DNA of 64,000 nucleotides from Takakia lepidozioides (GCA_030704615.1 CM060731.1:13206001-13270000); one strand, 5' to 3'. Shown: positions 1 to 12,336, numbered from the stretch's first letter. Translations and numbers: made by a program. Notes: generated from the sequence alone by a model not told the origin.

Positions 1-97
1 ACAACATTTGGAAACCATTTCATTTATAAACAAAATTTGTACAACACAAGTTTTTGCAATCGGATTCCTGAGCTAGCTAAGCCAAACTAAGCATGCA
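1..97 (-). repeat. Start of the 3' LTR of gypsy element A, cut by the window edge
   Basis: Read on the minus strand, the sequence after the polypurine tract begins TGCATGCTTAG and runs off the window. This is where the 3' LTR of the minus-strand gypsy element should start. The same ~97 bp recurs in opposite orientation at 3554-3650 with few differences. Only the beginning of the LTR is visible, so its length and outer end are unknown. Confidence 0.65.
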
Positions 98-110
98 TTT
101 CCTCCCCCAC
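98..110 (-). promoter_or_regulatory. Polypurine tract of gypsy element A
   Basis: The minus strand reads GTGGGGGAGGAAA directly before the TG that opens the LTR, and 21 bp after the pol stop codon. This is the expected place and composition for the plus-strand primer of an LTR retrotransposon. An almost identical purine run stands at 3541-3553 on the opposite strand before the inverted LTR copy. Confidence 0.7.
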
Positions 111-131
111 GATCCAAGGTTGATGCCCCCA

Positions 132-3100
132 TCAACGCTTCTTCTGCTTTTGAGGTCGCCTTTCGAAAGCTGCAACCACCTCGGATGTGTTTCCCATTTC
201 TGAGGCACGCACCCAAGTTGCCTCCACTTGATGATAGCCCTTCCATTTCACGAGTTACTCCGTTTCTCGATTCTTGAACCTCCTTGACTTAAGCACTGCC
301 TCCACCTCGTACTCAGGTTCATTTTCATGATCCAACAGCACAGGTAGCAGACGCAACACTTGATGCCGATTTGGACACGCTTCATCTTTGAAGTAAGGCT
401 TCAAAAGGGAGACGTGGAATACCGGATGCACCTTGCTGTTTGCCGGCACCTCCACTTCATACACATCCTCATTCATAACCTTCTGGATGCGAAAAGGCCC
501 CGCATACGAAGGTACAAACTTCGGACTCACTTCCGGAGGTAGTCGAAAATTCTTGATGTTCAACCAGACCTCCGTGCCTGCCTCAAACTTAACTTCCCTC
601 CGTTTTCGGTTTGCCTACCGTTCATACCGTTTCCTAGCTTTGGCAATGTTGTACTTTGCGAGCTCCAACAAACGTTCGCGTTCTTCTAGCACCGCTACTG
701 CTGCCGGTTCTTCAACGTCATGAACGGCCCAACTTGTCGGTACTAGAGGTGCTTTTCCATAGACCAATACGAAAGGGAAGACTCCCGTTGCGGAGTGTTT
801 CTGCCGACACATAATTCCGTAAGATTTGCTTCATCACGGAATTCACTCTTTCCATTTGGCCGTCTGTCGTAGGTCGGAAGGCCATGCTCATCTTGAGCCT
901 CGTCCCCATTTTCTTCCAAAGTGCCCTCCAAAATTTACTTGTAAACTTTGGATCGCGGTCCGAGACAATATCCTTCGGTAGTCCATGATGCTTGAAGACG
1001 TGGGCGATGTAAAGTCGTCCCGTCTCCTACGCCATTATCGTCTCCTTGGTGGGAATGAAATGGCCCATTTTATTGAACCTATCCACCACCACCACCATGA
1101 TTGCGTCGAATCTTTTTGATAGCGGCATAGCAGTCATGAAATCCATCGAGACACTTTCCCAAGACCCCCCTGGAATCGGCAAGGGTTATAAGAGCCTCGT
1201 TTGCTTTTTGTACTTGCTCCGGTTTTGTTGGCATGTGGTGCATGTCTTGACATATTCCTCGGCCTCCCCCCTCAGTTTGGGCCAGAAATACTCTTTCTTC
1301 AAGAGTGTCGCGGTGCGCTTAGCTCCACCGTGGCCCGCAAGCGGGCCATCATGGCATTCTCTCAAGAGACTATCTCTGATCCCTCCCTTCGGCACGTAGA
1401 GATGCTTTTGCTTATACCGAAGCAGTCCATTGTGCAAGTGGAACTGCGATTTAATCCCCAGCCTCAAGTCCCGCATCACGGACTTCGCCATCTCAGCCTT
1501 CCGGTAAGCCTTCCGGAACTTCCGTTGGAGCGTCGTCTCGCCCCTGTACACCAACATGAGCTGCTGCTTTCTACTTAAAGCATCGGCTGCCACATTGTCC
1601 CGTCCCGGTTTGTACTGGATATCCACGTCGAACACTACCAAAGTGTCTTGTCACCTAAGTTATTTTGGGGACAACTTAGGCTGTGTGGCAAAATACTTCA
1701 CTGTGACATTGTTTGTGAACACCTTCACCGGGTTGGAACCAACATAGTGGCGCCAAAGCTCAAGGCAATGCACCACCGCCTTCATTTCTTTCTCGTGCGT
1801 AGGCCACTGTCGTTCCACTTCATTCAGTTTCTTACTTTCGTAAGTCACTGGACGTCCATCCTGCATGAGCACACCCCCAATTGCGAAGTCCGACGCATCT
1901 GTATGAATCTCAAATGGATGGTCGAACTCCGGGATTTTCAGGACTGGAGCTTCCGCCATCCGCTGCTTCAACTCGGCAAAAGCTTGGCCACAAAAGGTGT
2001 TCCATACCCATACCTTGGACTTACACAGAAGATCTGACAGCGGCCCCACGATCTTGGCGAAATTTCTCACATACTTTCGGTAATAGGAGGCGAGTCCTAG
2101 GAAGGATCGCACTCCCGGGACCGAAGTCGGAGGCTCCCAGTCCAAGATCGCCTCACCTTTCTGTCATCCATTTTGATCACATCCTGTGTAATCACATGCC
2201 TTAGGAACTCCACTTTTGTGACCCCGAATTCGTACTTTGAAGCTTTGGCATACAACTTTCCTTCCCGCAATTTCTGGAACATCCTTTTGAGGTGCTCCAG
2301 GTGCTCTTCTTTTGTTTTCGAGTACACCAAGATGTCGTTGATGTACACGATCACAAAGTCATCCAACCACTCCTGGAAAAGGCTGTTCATTAGCGTGCTA
2401 AAGGTCACGGGTGCGTTGGTGAGCCCAAAAGGCATCACCAAGAACTCATATGAACCATATCTTGTCCTGCACGCGGTCTTCTCCTCATCTCCTTCTGCCA
2501 CTCGGATTTGATGGTAGCCGGAGCGCAAATCGATCCGGCTGAAATAATTCGCTCCTGCCAACCAATCGAAGAGGTCATCGATCCTTGGCAAAGGGTACCG
2601 GTTTTTTATAGTCACCTTATTCATCGCCCTGTAATCGACACACATCCGCATCCTTCTTGTCTGCGAATAGCACCGGGGCTCCATAAGGTGACTTATTCGG
2701 TCGGATGTACCCCTTTGACATTAGATCCTTAAGCTGAGCCTTCATCTCGATCAACTCTGTGTGGCTCAACCGGTAGGGCGCCTTAGCAGGCGGCTCTGAT
2801 CCCGGTACCACCTCAATCTTGTGGTCAACTCCTCTTCGCGGTGGCAAGCCGCTTGGTAAATCCTCCGGCATCACATCCTGGTATTTCTCCAGGATCCCCT
2901 TGATCCAGTCTGGGCTGGACTCCCTATCGTCTTCTCCTTCCACTTGTCTTACGTAAAGCAAAAACTGGGGCTCTCTGTCTCCTCCACGACCCACTCCTTT
3001 GCTGACAGCAGGTTTATTTGCCCTCCCACTCGGTTGGGCGTTTTTGACACCCGTAACACTTCGCCACCATTCCCACACGGTAGCGTGACTATTCTCTTGC

Positions 3101-3427
3101 GGCCATCTATGACCGCTCCGGATTTGCTCAAAAATGTCTTCCCCAAAATGAGATCCACTCCATCGATCTCGCAAATGGTGAAGTTCTCACGTCCTTCCCA
3201 ACTCCCCAGCTAAAGAGGAACATCGAACGTCAGCCTCGTCGCTAGTTGTGGTTCTCCTTTGGCAGAACGCACTTCAATAGAGGCCCCACATCACTTGTCG
3301 AGAGCCCCAGCTTCCGTGCCGTTGCCGGTGTCATGAAGGAGTGCGACGCTCCTGTGTCCACCAACAATGACACGTTAGATATGCACAAGCAGATCACCGG
3401 TAATTTGCCGTCTGTATTACTGAGCAT
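132..3427 (-). pseudogene. pol: Ty3/gypsy chromovirus pol polyprotein (element A), broken
   Basis: This is the pol region of an LTR retrotransposon, read from high to low coordinates. A retropepsin with the DTGA active site lies at 3358-3347. Reverse transcriptase spans about 2900-2100 (motifs [32 protein letters not shown]). RNase H is at about 1950-1580 ([11 protein letters not shown], and ADALSR near 1580). The integrase zinc-binding domain (HDGPLAGHGG, CTTCQQN) is at about 1400-1200, followed by a decayed integrase core. The C-terminal chromodomain (EYEVEAVLKSRR, then WVRASEMGN) ends at the stop at 132-134. The chromodomain marks a chromovirus. Several frameshifts divide the gene. The RT catalytic box reads YIND instead of Y-hydrophobic-D-D at 2345-2334, so the first catalytic Asp is Asn. 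The copy is certainly dead. Confidence 0.93.
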
Positions 3428-3540
3428 GCTAAAATACGGTCAGTTTTACCCTGGAACTGCATGGGTGGTGACCATGCACCATCATACCAATATAAAAACC
3501 AGTGTACCCAATGACCAATGGATCAAAGCCCTGAACCAGC

Positions 3541-3711
3541 GTGGGGGAGGAAATGCATGCTTAGTCCGGCTTAGCTAGCTCAGAAATCCGATTGCGAAAA
3601 CTTGTGTTGTACAAATTTTGTTTATAAATGAAATAGTTTCCTAATGTTGTGCTTTCTATTTTGTTTGGAATGGTGATGCATGGTATGGTTGGCTAGTGTG
3701 TAGAATGCATG
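3541..3711 (+). repeat. Inverted copy of polypurine tract plus LTR start, lying between gag and pol of element A
   Basis: GTGGGGGAGGAAA followed by TGCATGCTTAG and about 90 further bases is the reverse complement of 1-110. Here it points in the plus direction, inside the minus-strand element and between the gag region (ending near 3712) and protease (starting 3427). The preceding 3428-3540 is not recognisable as gag or pol. The block is either the 3' end of a second, oppositely oriented element inserted here or the product of an inversion between LTR copies. The right limit near 3711 is a guess from where gag-linked coding resumes. Confidence 0.6.
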
Positions 3712-3905
3712 CTAGCTTACAAAAGTAGGAGTCCCACTCACGAACATTAACTGACTCCCTTTACGCAAGGCGTCAGTCTCATAATACAACTCACAAGAGT
3801 AGTTGTCTACCTTGCAAGTCTTGGCGACCATCGCTTCCAACAAGCGGCTGATGGAATCTTTGGACAGCTCCGTGGTCGCCCGAGTCATGTTCAATTGTTA
3901 AGGTT

Positions 3906-4972
3906 TCACGCACTTCTTGGCCATGTGCCCGGGCTCCCCGCAATTAAAGCACACTCCATCGAAGGTCGCCTTCTATTCGCCATAAGCCGCCGCACCTGAT
4001 TTTCCTTTCGGAGCACCGGGTGTCGCCTTGACGTGTGAAGGCCCTCCCTTTGATTTCCATGTGCCATTGTCGCCGCGTGGCCATCCCACTTCTTTTCCGG
4101 TCGGACGGAGTCACCCTCCCGCCGGTTCTTGTGGTTCAGCTCCGTACGGCCTTGTCTTTCGCCCCTAGGGACATCCGAGAAACATTCAACTCTTTCAATT
4201 GCCTCGTTCAAAGTCTTAGGTAGCTTCTCCTCCAACTTCCATCTAGCCCATGGGGCTAGTCCTGCCACAAAATTGAAAACCATTTCTGGTTCTGCCATAT
4301 CTGTGACTTTGAGCAACAGCACATTGAAAGCCTGAATATATCCCCGAATGTCATCCGTTTGCTTCAAATTCCTCATCTTGTCCCGGGCGAGCCAGGACGC
4401 GTTGAGGGGCACAAATTGTCTTTTCATAAGTTCCTTGAACCCACTCCAGCTCAAGGTTTCTGGGTTTGGACCTTGGTCATGAAGGCATTTCTGCCAACAT
4501 TGTTGAGCATAGCCCCTCAAATAGGTGGGAGCCACTTCCACCCGATCCTCGTCACTCAACTTGGTCACCCGGAAGTACTGCTCTAGCTCCAAGAGCCAAG
4601 TGTTGAGTGCCTTCCAATTTTGGACGCCCTCGAAGGTGTCGGGTTCCTTAGGCTTCACCTTCAACTTTGTCTTAGTGGAAGTGGCATTAGCCGCCTTCAA
4701 CACGTTTTTCAACGTCCCGCCAAACTGCGGCAACAACCCTTCCCAAAAGGCTGCTGGCATGGGAGGCATTTGTTGGTCTGGTGGAGCCTCCAGGAAGTCC
4801 TCGGGCTCCGATCCCCCAGATTCTTCCCGTTCTTGAGCGGCCTCGCTTTCAAAAGCATAAATCGTCTCTTCCAATTGCCGCTTCGAATTCGGTGACACGT
4901 CGCCCCCACCGGGCTCACCAGGATCATCATCTTTCGGGCCGTTCCGCTTTCACTTTGTCTTGCCCGACCCCA
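3906..4972 (-). pseudogene. gag: Ty3/gypsy gag (element A), broken
   Basis: Capsid/nucleocapsid gene of the chromovirus. The likely start is the ATG at 4972-4970, downstream of the primer-binding site. It is followed after seven codons by a TGA, so the longest clean reading starts at 4898. The body has the retrotransposon gag domain (LEQYFRVTKLSDEDRV at about residue 107, then the W-Q-K and F-K-E-L-M-K-R-Q-F region). The zinc knuckle is C-X2-C-X4-H-X4-C (CFNCGEPGHMAKKC) at 3951-3910. It lies in a different frame from the main gag body, which shows a frameshift near 4050. A further conserved-looking stretch (NMTRATTELSKDSISRLLEA, 3894-3835) follows the stop and probably belonged to the gag-pol linker. 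Confidence 0.9.
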
Positions 4973-5014
4973 TGATGAGGCCGATCTCAAGGACGATCGC
5001 GTACTGAACTCTAA

Positions 5015-5026
5015 GCTCTGATACCA
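5015..5026 (-). promoter_or_regulatory. Primer-binding site for initiator tRNA-Met (element A)
   Basis: The minus strand reads TGGTATCAGAGC, the usual initiator-methionine tRNA primer-binding site of plant LTR retrotransposons. It stands 43 bp upstream of the gag ATG and 2 bp after a sequence ending ACA, which would be the end of the 5' LTR. Confidence 0.88.
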
Positions 5027-5028
5027 AG

Positions 5029-5400
5029 TGTCGCGTAGCTCACTTAGGTAAGCTCCCTTTCAAGTCATAGTTACTCGCTTTGATGCGCTCACCTAACTCC
5101 CAAACTGACCGTCGGGCCAACTCGGAGCTTCGGCTGCTCACCGGGACATAACGGTCCCCCTTTGTTCCTCCACAAGACCCTCTCTCGATTTAGGCCTAGT
5201 GGAAATTCTCTTTGGTTGTTGGCAGTCCGGAACAGCTCCCCACACCTTGGTCGCTTTCCGGCTCGCACGCTTACTCACTAGTTTTTGGTCACCAACGGGC
5301 TTGCACCGTTCTCGGGGTTACTACTCCCTATATATACTTCTATGACTGTCCGCGAGGGTTTCACAAACAACCCACTCATTTTATCGTCCCCACGACTCCC
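5029..5400 (-). repeat. 5' LTR of gypsy element A (inner part, outer limit unknown)
   Basis: Sequence immediately upstream of the primer-binding site on the minus strand should be the R/U5 end of the 5' LTR. A TATA box (TATATATA, 5329-5336) sits about 300 bp upstream of the LTR end, as expected for the LTR promoter. The LTR start seen at 1-97 is not found anywhere up to 6000. The outer part of this LTR has therefore been lost or replaced, and the boundary given is arbitrary. Confidence 0.5.
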
Positions 5401-5656
5401 ACCACAAGGTTTCCGCCCCATGGTGAGTCCTATGCCACCCCCACTAAGACCCACTAAAGCTACCACCACCCCTCGTGGAACCACCCCCACCGCAACCCGA
5501 TGTGCGGGGCTCCACCTAGTGAGCATCTCCGCCTCCTTGAGTGCCTTGGGCACTCAAGGGTGCTTCAGCTCCCGTACCTATTGTTGCCACTGCCCCCACC
5601 ACAGGGGCAGCCCCTCTTGTGTCCCGACCCCCTGCCCTCAAGGCAAAGGGCCGCGA

Positions 5657-5866
5657 CATTCAGCCCATTGAAGCTTTTATCTTCAAGCTGCTTGGAGAGC
5701 AAGCAAGGAAAATGGAAGGGCTGATTTCTCTTATGTGGGAGTTGTGCATGTGTGGAGCATGCATTCAGCCTAGTTAAGCCGCCATCTTTAAGCTATGGAG
5801 AGCTAGAAAGGAAGGTAAGGGGTTGATTTGCTCTTAGGTGATAGTCCGGCACTTGTAGAGCGTGTT
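5657..5866. repeat. Diverged tandem duplication of a ~104-bp unit
   Basis: The unit beginning CATTCAGCCCATTGAAGC at 5657 is followed at 5762 by a diverged second copy beginning CATTCAGCCTAGTTAAGC. The copies share the AGCTT/GGAGAGC.AG, GGGCTGATTT / GGGTTGATTT and CTCTTA blocks in the same order. No coding potential is seen in 5400-5980. The pair lies between the gypsy A LTR and the truncated end of the piggyBac gene. Confidence 0.55.
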
Positions 5867-5986
5867 TTGAGTTGGGGTTTCAACTGCAAGCCTAGATAGA
5901 GCATGGTTCTTGAAGCGGCAGGTATAGGGGGCTGGAATAGGCTCTAAGATACATGTTATGGCCAAGGAGAGTGCATGAAGTAGTGC

Positions 5987-7028
5987 TTACAAGGGCTGGA
6001 AACCAGCAAGACATGGTTGCTTGTCACGGTCTTGAGTGAAGCGTCGAGCTCCTTTGTGCCACCGTTCTATGAAGGTATTAGGAGCGACCGGGCTCACGGC
6101 AGCACTGAGAAGGTTCACACATTTTGCATCATACCAAGACAGGGCTGCTAACTTCTCAGATATATGCATACGCCATTCCAGTCTGCCCCGTTTACCTGTT
6201 TTTCCCAAATCTAAAGCACTAGGGAATCCCACACGTTGGCACTTCACAGTGCCAATTGCATAGATCCCCTTGCAAGCCAAATCATAAAACAAGGTAGGGG
6301 AGGAGAAAAAATTATCCATTATCACTATGTGGCCACGATGGTCAAAGCCATCAAGCAATTGGCATATCACTGCGTACCCATGCCATGGGAGAGGTCAATT
6401 GTCGGGTCCTCACCCAAGTACAATTCCATTTTATGCACATAGCGCGAGTTAGCATTTGCAAGACACCAACACTTGATTCCCCATTTCACTGGCCTCTTTG
6501 GCAAGTACTGAATGATAGATGCATACTTCCCTTTATACTTGACCATCATTTCGTCCACACACAGGTTCTGGTCTGCATTCCAGAAGTGAGCATAAAGTTC
6601 ATTTTGAGCATCAATGAGCCATCATGTCTTGGCTAGTTTGTCATACCCTGGCATTCCACTACCTACCACAGTGGCATTGTCAACAAGGTGAAGACACCTC
6701 ATAATAGCCTCCCATTGATTCCTGCTCATGATGCGGGTAAGTTGAAAAAACTATCATTAGCCTTCCAATATAGCCTAGTATTAGGCAATTTTTTGGCACC
6801 CATGAAGATATGAATTGCAAGCCAAGCTCTAAGCTCTGGAACTGTCAATGGATACCACCCCTTGCCACCTTTAGTTCCACCTTTGGAATTCAATGACTGA
6901 GCATACAGATTGGTCATCATGCATACCTTTCTCTGCAGAGGCCATGACCAGTAAAGATTGAAAAAGTCAATGGGGCTGGCATCATCAGTGAGATTAGGTA
7001 CCTTTGGACCTGAATCCCTACCTGTCCA
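5987..7028 (-). pseudogene. piggyBac-type transposase, catalytic part (DDE_Tnp_1_7), 3' truncated
   Basis: Middle and C-terminal part of a piggyBac-family cut-and-paste transposase. Recognisable blocks, reading leftward, are DDASPIDFFNLYWSW (about 6995-6950), WYPLTVPELRAWLAIHIFMG, MSRNQWEAIMRCLHLVDNA, LCVDEMMVKYKGKYASIIQY (about 6565-6510), KRPVKWGIKCWCL and HIVIMDNFFSSPTLFYDL (about 6335-6280). Two of the three catalytic aspartates are visible, in VDEMM and MDNFF. The third would lie beyond VAPNTFIERWHKGARR, where recognisable sequence stops at about 6040. A TGA interrupts the frame near 6620. The N-terminal half is at 18671-19685, separated by a CACTA insertion whose removal rejoins the frame exactly. 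Confidence 0.9.
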
Positions 7029-7056
7029 CACTAGAAGAAAAAACGGCTTTTTCCAC
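7029..7056 (+). repeat. Left TIR of the 11.6-kb CACTA element
   Basis: The 28 bp beginning CACTAGAAGAAAAAACGG are identical to the reverse complement of 18640-18667. The flanking CCA at 7026-7028 is the target duplication. Confidence 0.97.
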
Positions 7057-8276
7057 AGCTTTTTTCACACTTTTTTCCGTGGAATCCGCCCCAATCCACA
7101 CCTGCCGTGGGTGTAAGAAACGACGAGTGCTTTTGGACACCCCGTGGACGGCCTGGCTCTCGGGTGGCCCTGTGGAAAAATCCACGGGTGGCTGAATCCA
7201 CGGGTGGCCTTTTTCACGGGGTTCATGGCTTTTTCCACGAGCGACGTGTGCTTTGGCGAACACCGCCACGTGGATCGTAGATGTACAAAGGTGTGGACTT
7301 GTCCACACCTACGGGAAAACCATGCGACTGCTTGTCACCAGGGTTTCACGACATTTGGGCAACGGTGTGTGCAACACGTGTATTTTTGTGGGGATGACAC
7401 GTGTATGGAGACAAAGAGGTGATGTGCACTTATGTGGAGTGGACATCTGGTGTGGCATGTGGGTGTGAAAAAAGCCATTCGGTGTGAGACCATCCACTGG
7501 CTGTTTTCACAGCTTCAGCAAGTTTGGGGGCCACGTGTTCCGTGGCAAACACCCCCACGTGGATCCTAAACGTACAAAGGGTGTGGACTTGTCCACACCT
7601 ACGGGAAAATGATGTGACACCCTGTTACCTGGGCTTGACGACATGTGGGCAACGGTATGGGCAACGCGTGTATTTTGGAGAGGACGGCACGTGGCGTAAT
7701 CTGCATGGAGTGGGTGTGTAGTATTTTATTGCCTATACTGTAGGTCATTCCACATAGCCACAGGAGCATACCATAGTGGGTCTGAAATATTCTACTGCTG
7801 ATGTTGTAGGTCATTCCACAAAAATGTGGAAGATGCCACAGGCAAGCTACGGTTGATTTCACATATTTGTGACGTCATGGTGTGCACAATTATTCCATAG
7901 GCATCATGATCATATCACAAATCGTGATACTGTCCACACTGTCAGTTTCACAGTCCATGTGAAATATGACTCATATACATAAATACAATTCCAAAGCATT
8001 GCGGCAACAACCTGCTCATGACATGTACAATTGACTAAGCATGGCTAGAACAACAGAAAGAATGACCAGATGCAAGGGTGCTTCAAAGTTGGGTGCGCCC
8101 TTCATTGCCCAAATAAAGTTTAGTCTGAACATGCAAGTATTGCAGAGTCTGCACTGCTGATCACAACCCCACAATGTACCCAAATCCTACATTGATGCGC
8201 ACAATAACGAAAAAAAGGTGAAATATGAAGTGGCGTTCAGTCAAAATTGCCTTCAAATTGAGGATCCCCCACAATC

Positions 8277-11200
8277 TCATGTTCGGGTCAGTTTGAGGAA
8301 CTTGGCAGACCACAGGGCCGTGCTGCCTACAGTGTCACTGAGCATCACAATGGGAGGCCTAACATCATTGTTGGGGTATGGTAGAGCAACATCTGCCCCA
8401 TGTACTGATTCAACCGAGACAACATGATAATCGGCATGAACGACATAAGCCAGCCAGTCAGTCGACATGCCCAATATATGGCCCACGCCTGCCTTCCGTT
8501 TGGGTGCATTGGGGTCAAACATTGTGACCTTGTCACCAACCTAAAACTGGGACAGCCAACACCACCAATGTGTGCCCTTGTCATTTGTTATGCACATGCA
8601 ACATGGACATGGAAAACGCGAGATGCCATCATATAGCCCTACAAACAAAATACGGATGTACTTCCACGAAGGAAAACTTACAACAGGTGCCGGCGCTTTG
8701 AAGCTTCCCATACGGCTCCCATCAACGTTGCTGGCAGCAAGTCTTGCGGACTTCTTCCTCATATTCACCGCAACAATTTCCTTTGGTGGCTTCTGAATCA
8801 ATAGAAACCCACACATGTACACAGAAGTCATGAACGGCCTGCAGGTATTGCATAATCGACTTGGAACAGCACAAGAATATAGGAACACGAGTACTTACCT
8901 TCCGTACAATGGCCAATTTTGTTGTTGAATCAATGTTCTTCCCTGCCCCAACAATAACCACTCATGTGCCCTTAGCCCCTGCCCCTATGTCTTGGGCACT
9001 CTGTCTAAGTTCACTACCGGTGTGATCCTCCAGTACAGGCACTCCCTTCTCAATAAGGGGGGATAGGTCATCATTGGCACCATAATTAAGGCAAGGATCG
9101 TCACATGCCATGTTCTGAACTTTGTCCTCACATGTGGCATCTTCTTTCACAATACTGCCCCCTTTCCTTTGTCCACTGCCTCCACTGCTAGGAGGCTGCT
9201 CACCTGTACTTGTCATTTCCACAGTAGTCGCAGGTGGGACAACACCATGAACAGGGGGCGACAACTCACACACAATGTTTGATGTTGATGGAGATTCATC
9301 CCTCGGCAGGTCCAAACCGAGCTTCACTGCCAATGCCATGTTGAACTTGTCTGTCTTACATACTGCAGCGGCAAACATGGATTTCACTACCTGCAATTCC
9401 AATTTGTGCTCCATTGAGCTGGCCTCCATTGTATGTTTCCATCCTTCCAAGCCATCAAGCCGAGAAGCCAATGCTCCAAGGCCCTGCCACAAAAAGAGTG
9501 CAAATACGATTCAATACATCTATCGCACTAGCCATGCGAGGTAATTTATTGGACAACAACATAGGAAGGCAAAACCATAAATAATTGACAAGCATATCAT
9601 TGCAACAAATGCAGGTGGGTTAGTTACTTACAGATCGGGTGGCCCCTGCTGAATCAGAACCATACCCCTTGTTGCTATTCGTGCTCCCCAAAATTTCGGA
9701 TAGAAGTGGAGGACGACCACTTGTCTTAGCCTACACATGGACATGATATGGGAATATTAGTGCCATCCTCTAAGAGTAAGATACAAATGACAAGACACCT
9801 CACTACCTGAATATATTGGCAATGTCATGAGACAGGCAGATTTACCAGACGTTCCTCAACGCCGCTAAGGCCACTGCGTCCAGATCTCGAAGGGGCACCA
9901 ACATGCCCCCGTGCATGCTTGCCATTATCACGACTCTTTTGCCATTCGGGCGTGTTCCAATGCCTCACAAGTTCTGCCCAAGTCTTGTCCGCAACATAGT
10001 GGGGCTTAGGTTTGCCACGGGAGTAAACTTTTCTAAACAGTTTGATGCGCCAGTATTTAATGACGCCTCCAATCTCAGTTCGAAGTTGGGCGCCAGTTAT
10101 CCCAGGAGGTAAATATTCCCAATCATCTGCTAATAGTTCACCCACCTCGTCAATCAGACTTTGAGGTTGAAGATGGATGGGCAGAGAACAGTCCAGCACA
10201 CGTTGGCATTGCCCTCGCAGGGCTGCCAGCCAGTCATTCCGTGCATCCCCGCATGGGCCCTTTTTGCCACACGCAACTATGAATCTCTTTTGCCCAGCAA
10301 CTACATTTGCACAAGACGTTTCCTTCAACCCTCTCCGTGCTACTCTCCTCACCTTGCGCAAAAAATTGGCTCTGTCTTAGCCAGTCAAATGTTGCGCATC
10401 TGGAGTCATATTGGAATCACGGGCCTCCTCTCCTCCCTCACAACCTGCAACATGGGGCCCTTCGGGCGGACATGAACCCTGCCACGCACCAACGTGGGGT
10501 GTGGGGTGGGCAGGAACATAACCTGTGCTCGGAGCTGGTGAGCTTGGGAATTGAAGAGGCCGCGAAGCGTTGCAATTGGGTGAAGCTATGGGCTGCCTGG
10601 AATAAGGGCCATGCAACGGCGCACTATACATGGGGCTTCTGGGATACGTTGCTTGGGGAGGATGCGCAGGTGGGGGAGGGTTGGGGTGAGGGTACCACAC
10701 ACCTTTGTGGCAGCAGAAATCGCACCCAAAATGCATTTAGGTCTGATCCATTGAACACGCCAAACGTCACTGGGAAAGTCCTCCTTGTATGTTTCGACCC
10801 TCTTTCGGGGTTCTTTGGGGAATCCCTTGTAGGCACAATCTGGCCCCGATGACCATCGTACATATCAATGAGAGTACAATATGATAATGGCTGATAATGG
10901 CTTCACATATTATCAACATTTGACAATAGAGGGGGCAGGAAGATGGGGGAGGAAGAGTCGTGAGCGCCCCCTCTCGGACATGGCTGGCTGATGAGGCGGT
11001 TACCATCGTGCTCTTGGGGGTTCCTCCTCTCCCACTACAATTTCTTTCTTGTTGCAACATGACACCACAATATGCAGCCCCCTACCTGTGCAGGTCCCTC
11101 CCTCCCACAACCCCCTTTGCGCTTTTTGGGTATTAAGACAGGCCATCACAAGTTTGAACCTCCTGTGAGGGAGTCAGCAATCTGCAGAGTTGCATTTCTC

Positions 11201-12110
11201 ATGGCACAAAATGGAAAAATGTATAGAAGACTTTAATAACAGATTTGGGTTCCAAGGAATAGACAGTAGATAAACCCTTGTATCATGATGTATAGAGGGC
11301 AAGAAAGTGGTGCTTCATCCTGCTAGTGGAAAATGGAAAAAACTGCTGGGACCAAAAGGAAAAACAAATAAGAAGATGCAAATCCTGCCACAAACCTAAG
11401 AAATCAGTACAGCAAATGCCCACTTACCTCTGGTGGAAGAGGAGCTGGCCGTTTTGGTGCCCTCGGAGCATGCGTTGCATTGGGAGGCTCGGTCAGTCCA
11501 CATGCACCACTGATGTAGTTCTCCAAATCTGATACCTTGTCCACATGATCTCCATCCTCGTCCTCCTCTATGTCCTCGTGCATTTCCTCCTCCGAATCGT
11601 CGTCGTCATCTATGTTGTAATCCTCATCGAGCTCCTGATCACGCTCGTCGAGTTCCTCTGCCTCAGAGCCCACCGACTGGGGAGTCTCGGGCTCTTCCTC
11701 CACCATCGAAGGTAATGCTAGTTCTTTCAAGCGCCCACTTTGTCGAGGAGGCCCGTTCCACACAACTTTGGAGCTCCTACTCGGCCGTTGTACACTCCTA
11801 GCTATGCTGCGCACACATTTCCAAAACCCTGTGTGAATCTTGCCCTAAACAAAAGGCGATCTTGAAAGTGCCATCACCATGAAACCTATGGGAGGGAAAA
11901 GCAGTAGGCTAATGTGGTGGGAAACCCCTACTCACTACCTGTGTAGCATGCATACTAAGGACAAGGGTGATCTGCTCACCTGCGCGCAACGCTCCCAATG
12001 TTCAGCTGAGCCAACGTCTCCTTGTTGGCCGCTATGCGCCTCTCTCGCTCTTCCTCGTAGGCAGTGCATGGAGGGGTGTTGGGTGTAGAGGCCTTGCGTG
12101 TCCGTGCCAT
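8277..12110 (-). pseudogene. TNP1/TNPA-like accessory gene of the CACTA element (multi-exon)
   Basis: Likely the second, DNA-binding protein of the transposon. Exon 1 (12110-11979) starts MARTRKASTPNTPP and has a basic stretch (YEEERERRIAANK); it ends at a CAG|GTGAGC donor. Exon 2 (about 11830-11428) has a basic head, then a very acidic tract, and ends GAG|GTAAGT. A proline-rich section follows at about 10740-10390. The next block (10361-9840) resembles Transposase_24, the plant Ptta/En/Spm domain: LRTEIGGVIKYWRIKLFR, WAELVRHWNTPEWQKSR. A helical section is at 9492-8962. The last exon starts after a TTTTAG acceptor (8540, VGDKVTMFD) and ends at 8277. It resembles the C-terminal domain of plant TNP1 proteins (DUF8039-like, uncertain). 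Frames change between blocks, so some introns or breaks are unresolved. Confidence 0.75.
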
Positions 12111-12336
12111 GGCGGGTTCCTCCTCGTCGCTCAAATCGCAGTAATCGACCTCAAACAAGACTACCATGATCTACTGATCAAACAATAGAAGGAGCGCATG
12201 TAGAAAACAGAGGGGAGGTGGACCCGCCATACGAATACTCCAACGCCTGCAAGCACAAACGTAGCTTCCCCACATCCGAGCACTCGCTGACTTCCCACTT
12301 CAAAAACTAGCCAAACCCAGAAGCGTTTCGTGGGGG
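12111..12336. promoter_or_regulatory. Divergent intergenic region between the TNP1-like and TNP2-like genes
   Basis: The start codons of the two transposon genes (12110 on minus, 12337 on plus) are only 226 bp apart and point away from each other. This stretch must hold the 5' leaders and core promoters of both, unless undetected upstream exons exist. I see no clear TATA box in it. Confidence 0.5.
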
